Positions 1-5,697 of a stretch of DNA of 7,585 nucleotides are shown here, one piece after another. A model generated the notes under the pieces. That model was not told where the DNA came from. It saw only the letters and a list, made by a program, of their open reading frames with translations, and made no database searches. The stretch comes from Deltaproteobacteria bacterium. GTDB lineage: Bacteria > Desulfobacterota > Syntrophia > Syntrophales > UBA2210. The stretch spans positions 1 through 7,585 of the forward strand of contig JAUVXT010000115.1 in assembly GCA_030603465.1 (NCBI GenBank). The letters are read 5' to 3'. The translations under genes and the position numbers were made by a program. Within the stretch, counting starts at the first letter, position 1, and each line of letters begins with the position of its first letter.

Positions 1-203
1 GAGTATATATGGAGGGTGGGGAAGGAGAAATAAAATGTCACAGAATGTTTCAAGCTTACGGCTTGCACACCTTGCAGTGCATATATCCCATGTTAACTGC
101 CGCTCTCTTGGATTTAAAACATACTCTGTTCCCAGGAGAAATCTTCTTTGCGTATCTGCAATCCGGCCTGTGGAATTTATGAGACCCCTTACTGCCGATA
201 TAG

Positions 204-275
204 ACGCTGAAGGGAGAGACTAAAGAAGGGGCGATGCAAAAATATATCGCGCTGGTGGAAGAGTTAAAGGGTTGA
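204..275 (+). pseudogene. C-terminal fragment of an acyl-CoA-binding protein
   Basis: Read on the plus strand, this stretch ends in LKGETKEGAM, QK, YIALVEELK, G and a TGA stop at 273-275. It matches the last helix of acyl-CoA-binding proteins, whose typical form is LKG-x-(S/T)-KE-x-AM-x-x-YI-x-x-VEELK. The aligned tyrosine is one of the family's ligand-contacting residues. Upstream the frame is closed by TAG at 201-203 and TGA further up, and no ACBP-like sequence follows in any frame. Roughly the first three quarters of the family's usual 85-90 residues are therefore missing here. The similarity begins almost exactly where the minus-strand zinc domain (56-208) ends. ACBP binds long-chain acyl-CoA in the cytoplasm; this remnant could not. 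The stop is followed five bases later by the hairpin at 281-316, which would suit its original terminator. Confidence 0.6.
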
Positions 276-280
276 TTTTC

Positions 281-316
281 TTTCGGGGAACTCCGCGTTA
301 ACGAAGTTCCCCGAAA
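281..316. terminator. Perfect 12-bp GC-rich hairpin between convergent genes
   Basis: Arms 281-292 (TTTCGGGGAACT) and 305-316 are exact reverse complements around a 12-nt loop that itself contains the palindrome CGTTAACG. It lies between the plus-strand ACBP tail (stop at 275) and the minus-strand ddh stop (370), where a bidirectional terminator is expected. Neither side has a clear T-tract directly after the stem, so intrinsic termination is uncertain. It may instead be a repeat hairpin. Confidence 0.45.
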
Positions 317-321
317 CATTA

Positions 322-345
322 TTGACGCCTTTGTAAAAAGTCCAA
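322..345 (+). repeat. Repeat end, TTGAC-N6-GTAAAAAGTCCAA
   Basis: This 24-mer shares its first 5 and last 13 bases with the reverse complement of 7358-7381; only the six central bases differ. The 7358-7381 copy is one end of an inverted-repeat element (7308-7370). This copy is therefore probably a solo end of the same interspersed family. It lies just beyond the ddh stop codon. Confidence 0.5.
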
Positions 346-369
346 CTTCTACGTTCCGCGGCATCACTA

Positions 370-1356
370 TTACAGCATAGTCTTTCTCAGTTCCTCCGGA
401 GATTTCACAGACATGTATGCGGGCGCGATGTCAAAAACCGTTTTCGCGCCGCTCTGACCTTCTCTGAACATGCGACAGGCCGCCCTGGCATAGGCAACGA
501 GCGCGCTGGCCGTGAATGCGGGATTATCTTCCAGTTTCAGTGCAAATTCGATGACGTGCTTGTTATTCCCTCCCGCGACTCCCGTTCTCATGACAAAACC
601 GCCGTGTGGCATTTCGGAATGTTTTGCCTTCATTTCTTCCGGGGAGATAAAGGTAACCTTCGTATCATAGTCGGAGAAGTAATTGGGCATCGTCTTTATC
701 TCTTCTTCGATTCTTTTCAGATCCTTGCCTTCGGCGGCGACAACATAGCAGTCTCTCAGATGTTTCTCCCGCGTCGCCAGTTCCGGTTGTTCCCCTGTCC
801 TTACTGCATCGACGGCGCTCTCCACGGGAATTGTATACTGCCTTGCATCTTTTACTCCGTCGATCCTCCTTATGGCGTCTGAATGTCCCTGACTGACACC
901 GGGTCCCCAGAATGTGTAGCTTTCACCCTGAGGCAAGACCGCCTCCTCGATAACCCTCAAGAGGGAAAAGAGACCGGGGTCCCATCCCGTAGAAATCACG
1001 CTTATTTTGCCTCCTTTTTTTGCGGCGCTATCCACGGCGCCGAAATATTCGGGGATTTTTGCGTGAGTATCATAGCTGTCCACAGTATTGAAAAGCCGGG
1101 CGAACTGGGGCCCCTGCTCCGGCAGGTCTGTTGCCGACCCCCCACATAGAATGACCACATCTATATCGTCAACGAATTTTTCCACTTCAGAGATTCCAAA
1201 AACCCTGGAATTTGCAATCTTTGGCACCACATCTGCGAGAGATCTTCGCGTAAAGATCCCCACCAGATTCATGTCCGGGTTCTGCGCCAGTGCAAGTTCA
1301 ACACCCTTCCCGATGTTACCATAACCGATTACTCCCACCCTTATCTTCTTTTCCAC
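370..1356 (-). CDS. ddh: meso-diaminopimelate D-dehydrogenase
   Basis: A cytoplasmic NADPH-dependent enzyme (EC 1.4.1.16) that reductively aminates L-2-amino-6-oxopimelate (as tetrahydrodipicolinate) to meso-diaminopimelate in one step. This is the dehydrogenase shortcut to lysine and peptidoglycan cross-link precursor. Numbering from the GTG start gives 328 residues, the family's usual size (about 326). Visible are a Rossmann dinucleotide loop GYGNIG (11-16), the family motif CGGSATD (71-77), DSYDTH (93-98), STGWDPG (122-128), and the substrate-domain signature FWGPGVSQGHSDAIRR (149-164). GGFVMRTG (252-259) and the C-terminal NPAFTASALVAYARAA (278-293) also match. I prefer GTG at 1354-1356 over the in-frame ATG at 1399-1401. 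It has a GAGAGG ribosome-binding site just upstream and gives the conserved beginning EKKIRVGVIGYG. The ATG would fall only about 9 nt from the predicted transcription start. The gene appears monocistronic, with a promoter at 1417-1444. Product confidence is high; the start is less certain. Confidence 0.95.
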   Translation of the reverse strand: MEKKIRVGVIGYGNIGKGVELALAQNPDMNLVGIFTRRSLADVVPKIANSRVFGISEVEKFVDDIDVVILCGGSATDLPEQGPQFARLFNTVDSYDTHAKIPEYFGAVDSAAKKGGKISVISTGWDPGLFSLLRVIEEAVLPQGESYTFWGPGVSQGHSDAIRRIDGVKDARQYTIPVESAVDAVRTGEQPELATREKHLRDCYVVAAEGKDLKRIEEEIKTMPNYFSDYDTKVTFISPEEMKAKHSEMPHGGFVMRTGVAGGNNKHVIEFALKLEDNPAFTASALVAYARAACRMFREGQSGAKTVFDIAPAYMSVKSPEELRKTML

Positions 1357-1416
1357 TTTCAACCTCTCAAAATGTATTTCATTTTTTCTTGATAGAATCA
1401 TTTACGTACTCATATC

Positions 1417-1444
1417 TTTATAAACCAGGGTCGCCGTATGTCAA
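1417..1444 (-). promoter_or_regulatory. Sigma70-type promoter of ddh
   Basis: On the minus strand a consensus -35 TTGACA (1439-1444) is followed by a 16-bp spacer and a -10 TATAAA (1417-1422). A run of seven T lies just upstream of the -35. Transcription would begin near 1410, giving a leader of about 54 nt to the preferred GTG start at 1356. Confidence 0.7.
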
Positions 1445-1585
1445 GAAAAAAGGAGTATCGCTGCACTTATCATCCCTGTGACGGCGAAGTCTTCACGAGT
1501 TGTTGCCCTAATAAAAATTCTTTTAAGCGGTCATTACAGCACTTTTTGCTAATAAATCTTGGCGAAGCGAAAGAAAAGCGATTTA

Positions 1586-1617
1586 AAGAATCATCGTGTA
1601 TCTCCACGATGATTCTT
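1586..1617 (-). terminator. Perfect 13-bp hairpin, possible metH operon terminator
   Basis: AAGAATCATCGTG (1586-1598) and its exact reverse complement (1605-1617) flank a 6-nt loop. On the minus strand it is followed by a T-rich stretch broken by other bases. It lies about 160 nt past the metH stop, so it could terminate that operon. It is AT-rich and sits inside a repeat element, so it may simply be part of that element. Confidence 0.35.
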
Positions 1618-1668
1618 AGAAAGTTAAGGAAGAATTCATTTATATCCGTTCGCCTTCGCTCACTGTTC
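1618..1668 (-). repeat. 51-bp interspersed repeat, copy 1
   Basis: Read on the minus strand, this segment matches 7093-7143 (plus strand) at 45 of 51 positions by hand alignment. All six differences are transitions and there are no gaps. The similarity fades on both sides, so the unit is short. Copy 1 lies inside the inverted-repeat element 1499-1774. Confidence 0.65.
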
Positions 1669-1778
1669 TTTTCAACTGTTTGAGGCCGGAGGGCGAGTTT
1701 TGGAATCGCCTGAAGCAAGCCTTAGATTTATCAACAAGTGCTGTAGACAAGCGAAAAAGAGTTTGGGCAACAACCCGT

Positions 1779-4178
1779 TCATTGTTCACCCTTTCGAAGG
1801 TCCTCTGCCACCCTTACGGCATCCACGCCATCCTTCGCGTAATGGGCACCGATGGATAAGGCATATTTCTCGTTTACAACGGCTCCGCCAACCATGAAAC
1901 TGCATGTAATTCCTTCGTCCTTCGCCCTTTCGATTACCTCTCTCATGTTTACCATCGTTGTGGTCATAAGGGCGGAAAGGCCTACGATGCACGGCCTGAA
2001 TCGTTTTATCTCTTCCACAATCCTTTCAGCGGGTAGGTCCTTCCCCAGATCGATCACATCGAATCCGTGATTATCCAGCATGAGGCACACGATGTTTTTG
2101 CCTATATCGTGTATGTCGCCTTTCACCGTTGCCATTAGAACAGATCCCTTTTTCTCTGCCGCTGATTCCCCCTCTCTGAGATAGGGATCGAGAAAAGCGA
2201 CACCCCTTTTCATCGTCTCGGCCCCTGCAAGGAGCTGCGGAAGGAAATACTCTCTCCGGTCAAACAATTGGCCCACCTTTGTAATGGCAGGAATCATACA
2301 TTCCTGGAGGAGTCTTTCCGCCCTTTCGCCCGATTCGATAGCCTTTCTTAAAAGAGATTCGATATCCTCCCGACTTCCATCCATGATTGCAGAGGTCACC
2401 CTCTCCGTCAGGGATATTTCTTTTTTCAGTGTTGCGCTTTTCACCTCTTTTGCCGATTTTGAAAAACGGGAAATGTAACTGGATGCATCCCTGTCTCTCT
2501 TTACCAGGACATCGGCTGCAATCTTGAGGTCTACCAGTCCTTCATCAGCGGGATTGGCAATGACCATGCTTACCCCCTTTGACATGGCCATCGTCAGAAA
2601 GGCGGCATTCAACCACTTCCGCTCCGGCATTCCGAAAGAGACATTGGAAAGCCCGAGAACGGAAAGGGAACCAAACTCGCCGGAGCACCATTCCACCATC
2701 TTCAGCGCTTCGCCAGGGGCATCGGGGTTGGAGGACAGGGCCATAACGAGGCCGTCGACAACGATATCCTCTTTTGTGAAACCTAAACTCCTGGCCTTTT
2801 CATATACATCCTGTATGATATCAATCCTGCCCTCCGCCCTTTCAGGAACACCCGTGTCGTCCAAAGGGAGAAGGATAAACATGGCGCCATACTTTGCCGC
2901 AAGGGGAAGGAGTCTTTCAATTTTTTCCTTTTCCCCCGAGATAGAGTTCAGCAGCGCCCTCCCGGGATAGAGGCGAAGAGCCCTTTCTATCGCCCCCAGA
3001 TCGGTAGAATCGATTACGAGAGGAAGTTCGCTTGTTGCAGCAAGCAGTTTCACGACATCTCCCATAGTTTTTTCCTGATCGATACCGGCGACACCTACAT
3101 TTACATCAAGAAGATCCGCCCCTTCTCTAGCCTGCTCTCCCGCCATCTTTTGGACAAGGGTCACCTTCCCTTCGAGCAATTCCCTCTGCAATTCTTTTTT
3201 CCCCGTGGGATTGATCCTTTCTCCTATAAGGGCAACAGGGTTTTCTTTACTGAAAATGGCCGCCCTTCTCGGAGAACTCAAGGCGCTTATCGACGTGCGA
3301 AGCGGGGGCTTCGATTCTTCTTTCTCCAAAACCTCTTTCAAAGCCCTGATATGATCGGGGATCGTGCCGCAACATCCCCCTATAAGATTCCCCCCCACAC
3401 TCGCTAATTCTTTTCCGAAATAGGCGAATTTTTCGGGATTCATGTTGAAGATGGTCCTACCATTCACCAGTTCCGGCATTCCCGCATTGGGTTTCGCAAC
3501 AAGGGGAATTGTGGCGTAAGGTTTCATAGCTGCGATTAATCCCTTCATCTCTTCAGGTCCCGTTGAGCAGTTGCAACCCACCGCATCGGCGCCTAGACTT
3601 TGCAAAGTTACCAGCGCCGCCACCGGATCGGTTCCATTTAGTGTAAGGCCGTCTTTTTCATAGGTCATAGTAACGACAGTAAAGATATCTGTAAGCTCCT
3701 TTACGGCAATGAGCGCGGCCCGCGCCTCCTGAATATCTATCATCGTCTCTATCACAAAAAGATCGACGCCACCCTCCAAAAGCCCCCGCGCCTGTTCCTT
3801 GAAAATCGCGACGGCATCATCAAATCCCAGATCCCCAAAGGGTTCCACAAATTGTCCCGTTGGACCAATATCTCCGGCTATAAAACCCCTTCCCCCGGAG
3901 GCCTTCTTCGCAATGACAGCGAGTTTCCTGTTGATTTCAAATGTGTCGGAAAAGCCATATTGTCCCAGTTTCAGGCCATTCCCGCCAAAGGTACATGTAT
4001 AAATAACATCGGCTCCGGCATCCAGATAGGTTTCATGAATACCCTGAATGACGTGAGGATTTTCCGTACACCAGAGCTCGGGGCTCACACCCGACGGCAT
4101 GCCGCGCTTCTGCAGTTCAGTCCCCATCGCACCGTCCAGCACGACCGCCCTCTTATTTAACAGCTCTTCTATCTTCAT
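1779..4178 (-). CDS. metH: Cobalamin-dependent methionine synthase lacking the fused reactivation domain
   Basis: Transfers the methyl group of methyltetrahydrofolate through methylcobalamin to homocysteine, making methionine (EC 2.1.1.13) in the cytoplasm. The 799 residues hold three modules. The homocysteine/zinc barrel (about 8-285) begins VLDGAMGTELQ and carries the zinc ligands C204 (GCNCSTGP) and C269-C270 (GGCCGT). The pterin-binding barrel (about 312-545) shows LIGERINPTGKK, DVNVG, VIDSTD and NSISGE. The B12 region (about 592-799) has a cap with FLPQL (645-649), followed by the DxHxxG motif D688-I-H690-D-I-G693. H690 is the lower cobalt ligand, with S735 and GG764-765 also matching. 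E. coli MetH is about 1,227 residues and has a fourth, SAM-dependent reactivation domain, absent here. The gene directly upstream supplies it, overlapping by ATGA. An AAGGTG ribosome-binding site lies 6 nt before the ATG. The short form resembles Thermotoga TM0268. Confidence 0.95.
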   Translation of the reverse strand: MKIEELLNKRAVVLDGAMGTELQKRGMPSGVSPELWCTENPHVIQGIHETYLDAGADVIYTCTFGGNGLKLGQYGFSDTFEINRKLAVIAKKASGGRGFIAGDIGPTGQFVEPFGDLGFDDAVAIFKEQARGLLEGGVDLFVIETMIDIQEARAALIAVKELTDIFTVVTMTYEKDGLTLNGTDPVAALVTLQSLGADAVGCNCSTGPEEMKGLIAAMKPYATIPLVAKPNAGMPELVNGRTIFNMNPEKFAYFGKELASVGGNLIGGCCGTIPDHIRALKEVLEKEESKPPLRTSISALSSPRRAAIFSKENPVALIGERINPTGKKELQRELLEGKVTLVQKMAGEQAREGADLLDVNVGVAGIDQEKTMGDVVKLLAATSELPLVIDSTDLGAIERALRLYPGRALLNSISGEKEKIERLLPLAAKYGAMFILLPLDDTGVPERAEGRIDIIQDVYEKARSLGFTKEDIVVDGLVMALSSNPDAPGEALKMVEWCSGEFGSLSVLGLSNVSFGMPERKWLNAAFLTMAMSKGVSMVIANPADEGLVDLKIAADVLVKRDRDASSYISRFSKSAKEVKSATLKKEISLTERVTSAIMDGSREDIESLLRKAIESGERAERLLQECMIPAITKVGQLFDRREYFLPQLLAGAETMKRGVAFLDPYLREGESAAEKKGSVLMATVKGDIHDIGKNIVCLMLDNHGFDVIDLGKDLPAERIVEEIKRFRPCIVGLSALMTTTMVNMREVIERAKDEGITCSFMVGGAVVNEKYALSIGAHYAKDGVDAVRVAEDLRKGEQ

Positions 4179-4858
4179 TTTTTACACCTTAAAATTTGAA
4201 GCTCCCTGCAACAAGTTGCGGGGAATACGCTCACTGTTCCGTTCACAATCCTGGTTATCGCCGTAACCGATTTTTCGGGTATAAGCATATGGCTCTCGGT
4301 TATCGACACTTCAATTTTCTCCAATTCAAGCATGTGATACATTTTCTCCTGATTCTCCAGTTTTAGATCGCCATAGCCTGCGGAGTAACGGCGCCGGCCG
4401 ACTTTTTTATTCTCCCTTCTCAATTCATGATTAAAATAATCGCACATCCATTCGAGAGCCCCATCTGTCATTTCACTTGCCACCGCATCCAGTATACTGC
4501 CACGCGTCAAATTCTGAGAATCGGCATCTTCACGAATAGCCTCCATGATACTGCCCCCCGCAGTGGCACCCATAATAAGAACTTCCTCGCAATCACCGAT
4601 ATATTTCGCCAGATCCCTGCTCGCAAATACTTCTCCAGTCGAGAGGGAGACACGGTCACCTGTTTTCCGTGAAACGGCGACACGCTTCCCCGCCCCCTTC
4701 ATATTGATGAAAGAAAGGGCATACTCAATATCATTGTCTATTTCTCCGCGTCTTCTTTCATCCACGCGGGTTATATGTTTCCGGTACCCGAGACGTCTGT
4801 AAATCTTATCCAGGGGTACCCGGACATTTATTGAGTTGAAGAATATGACGGATCCCAC
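4175..4858 (-). CDS. Stand-alone methionine synthase reactivation-domain protein
   Basis: Homologous to the C-terminal activation domain of MetH, which binds S-adenosylmethionine and remethylates cobalamin after it has been oxidised to the inactive cob(II) form. The clearest mark is RRYSAGYGD (156-164). R157 and Y162 align with the Arg and Tyr of the E. coli RPAPGY SAM-binding motif. GATAGGSI (97-104), the D-A-V-A-S-E helix (124-129) and MLIPEKSVTAI (191-201) also fit the family. At 227 residues it has the size of the free-standing form known from Thermotoga TM0269. The end is cysteine-rich (C216, C217, C225), as in some relatives. Start: GTG at 4856-4858, with GAGGA 8 nt upstream. It is the first gene of a two-gene operon, its TGA overlapping the metH ATG, so the two are probably translationally coupled and act together. 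The electron donor is not in the window. Confidence 0.88.
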   Translation of the reverse strand: MGSVIFFNSINVRVPLDKIYRRLGYRKHITRVDERRRGEIDNDIEYALSFINMKGAGKRVAVSRKTGDRVSLSTGEVFASRDLAKYIGDCEEVLIMGATAGGSIMEAIREDADSQNLTRGSILDAVASEMTDGALEWMCDYFNHELRRENKKVGRRRYSAGYGDLKLENQEKMYHMLELEKIEVSITESHMLIPEKSVTAITRIVNGTVSVFPATCCRELQILRCKK

Positions 4859-4884
4859 TTTAAAGGTCCTCGGTTTTTGTGCTC

Positions 4885-4913
4885 AGTATAGATGAATTTT
4901 GAGAAGGTTGCAA
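4885..4913 (-). promoter_or_regulatory. Sigma70-type promoter of the metH operon
   Basis: On the minus strand TTGCAA (4908-4913) and TATACT (4885-4890) are separated by exactly 17 bp, each matching the consensus at 5 of 6 positions or nearly so. Transcription would start near 4878, about 20 nt before the GTG at 4858. This leaves no room for a cobalamin or SAM riboswitch, so control would have to be by a protein or absent. Confidence 0.65.
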
Positions 4914-5058
4914 ACAAGTAGATGGCACAAAACATACCAATAGTGATTATTGTTTTTCACTACGGGGACACAATGAATGAAAATGAAATAGGATGTGCAC
5001 GGATATACCTGCTGATTTACTTGATATTTCCGGCATGATAGGTTAGAAGGAACTCTAT

Positions 5059-5613
5059 ATGATTACAAAGAAGCTATTCATTATTACCATATTAATTTCT
5101 CTTATCGGTCATATCACAGTGTTCGGCTTGACGGGTCTTATGAATATTGGCAGTAGTCTAGATAATAACACCCTCTTCACGATCAATCTGGAAGAAAAGT
5201 CTGAACTCACGGAAAGGACAATAGCGGCAAAGGAGACATTCCCCGCGGCCTTATCTGAAGATACTGTCGGCGCCTCAGAAATCAAAGATGAAGATACAGT
5301 AAACCTCGATAGCAGCGATTCAAGATACCGCCAATATTTGATGAAGGTGAAGAAAAACATAAGAAGCGGATGGTCATATCCCGATAAGGCATATGAACTA
5401 AAGAAGGAAGGAACTGCCGTCGTCAAATTCTCCATAAAAGAAGACGGAAAACTGGCAGACTCCCGGGTCATTATTTCCTCGGGGCATGAATCCCTGGACA
5501 TAGAATCTTTTCACGCTGTAACATCTGCCGCCCCCTTTCCGTCACTCCCGAAAAAGTTTAACCTGACAAATTTAAATATAGTGGCAAGATTTCAATATAT
5601 TCTTGATGGATAG
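5059..5613 (+). CDS. Short TonB-family energy transducer
   Basis: A 184-residue protein with one N-terminal membrane anchor (about 6-28), a short acidic periplasmic linker (about 31-88) and a TonB C-terminal domain (about 90-184). The C-terminal domain shows YLMKVKKNIRSGWSYP, then GTAVVKFSIKEDGKL, then the family's SSGHESLD (140-147) and AAPFPSLP (157-164). Within the membrane helix, S14 and H18 reproduce the Ser-x3-His spacing (S16/H20) that E. coli TonB needs for coupling to ExbB/ExbD. That supports true energy transduction rather than a mere structural role. The Pro-rich linker of classical TonB is absent, so its reach across the periplasm would be short. An AGAAGGA ribosome-binding site sits 7 nt before the ATG. 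It diverges from the metH operon. No ExbB, ExbD or outer-membrane receptor is in the window, so its partner cannot be named. Confidence 0.82.
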   Translation: MITKKLFIITILISLIGHITVFGLTGLMNIGSSLDNNTLFTINLEEKSELTERTIAAKETFPAALSEDTVGASEIKDEDTVNLDSSDSRYRQYLMKVKKNIRSGWSYPDKAYELKKEGTAVVKFSIKEDGKLADSRVIISSGHESLDIESFHAVTSAAPFPSLPKKFNLTNLNIVARFQYILDG

Positions 5614-5632
5614 AAAAATTTCAAAATTTAAC

Positions 5633-5661
5633 TTGATATTTTTCGATCACGCATATGTACT
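5633..5661 (+). promoter_or_regulatory. Possible promoter of the MFS transporter gene
   Basis: TTGATA (5633-5638) and TGTACT (5656-5661) are separated by 17 bp in the 84-bp gap between the tonB-like gene and the transporter. The -35 is good and the -10 is weak. The two genes might equally be cotranscribed. Confidence 0.35.
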
Positions 5662-5697
5662 CCCCAGTTTGACATAAAAGACTATTCTTGAGAGCGG

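Larger units (their letters stand above)
56..367 (-). pseudogene. Ada-like zinc-binding domain at the 3' end of an open frame, probable gene remnant
   Basis: The last 50 or so residues (bases 56-208) match the metal-binding domain known from the N-terminus of Ada. The protein reads F-H-R-P-D-C-R, then a spacer, then GYMHCKVCKP. The putative ligands are H66, C70, C98 and C101 (frame numbering from 365-367). The spacing H-x3-C-x27-C-x2-C is close to Ada's C-x3-C-x26-C-x2-C, but the first cysteine, the methyl acceptor in Ada, is His, so methyl-phosphotriester repair is unlikely. In other proteins such domains often sit at the C-terminus of small secreted or nuclease proteins. The open frame runs up to an ATG at 365-367. 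However, its upstream half is antisense to an acyl-CoA-binding-protein tail (204-275) and runs through the hairpin at 281-316, so I doubt that part is protein. No ATG, GTG or TTG lies just before the domain. I read it as a truncated remnant; a short intact protein is the alternative. Confidence 0.5.
1499..1774. repeat. Imperfect long inverted repeat, MITE-like
   Basis: Three ordered blocks on the left recur as reverse complements, in mirrored order, on the right. GTTGTTGCCC (1499-1508) pairs with 1765-1774, TACAGCACTT (1535-1544) with 1736-1745, and ATAAATCT (1552-1559) with 1724-1731. The spaces between blocks differ by a few bases. The arms enclose a 13-bp hairpin (1586-1617) and a 51-bp segment repeated at 7093-7143. 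No transposase is encoded inside. The structure fits a small non-autonomous element, but I see no target-site duplication. Confidence 0.5.
1402..1778. other. Non-coding gap between metH and ddh, filled by a repeat element
   Basis: About 377 bp between the metH stop and the ddh start region. Apart from the ddh promoter (1417-1444), it is occupied by the imperfect inverted repeat 1499-1774, the hairpin 1586-1617 and one copy of a 51-bp interspersed repeat (1618-1668). Short open frames cross it, but none shows a recognisable domain, and they read straight through the hairpin and inverted-repeat arms. I treat it as non-coding. Confidence 0.6.

Noticed and set aside
35..223. Plus-strand 62-residue open frame with a good AAGGAG ribosome-binding site
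   Set aside because: Most of it is antisense to the clear zinc-binding domain on the minus strand and the peptide matches no family I know. Only its first few codons may be a leftover gene start, as discussed under the ACBP finding.
1490..1500. Shared 11-mer TCTTCACGAGT at 1490-1500 and 7054-7064
   Set aside because: Same orientation in both places and not extended on either side, while the nearby 51-bp copies are inverted; it could be chance.
1470..1718. Minus-strand 82-residue open frame in the metH-ddh gap
   Set aside because: It reads straight through the 13-bp hairpin and the 51-bp repeat. The related peptide at 7093-7143 differs by amino-acid-changing substitutions, so there is no sign of protein selection.
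2524..2970. Plus-strand 148-residue open frame inside metH
   Set aside because: It is a shadow of the strongly supported metH reading frame, with a low-complexity Ser/Pro-rich composition typical of antisense frames.
4859..5058. Cobalamin or SAM riboswitch upstream of the metH operon
   Set aside because: I looked for extended stem structure and a B12-box-like stretch on the minus strand and found neither; the predicted leader is only about 20 nt.
5015..5058. Promoter directly upstream of the TonB-like gene
   Set aside because: Candidate -35/-10 pairs (such as TTTACT with TAGGTT) match the consensus too poorly to report; only the ribosome-binding site is convincing.
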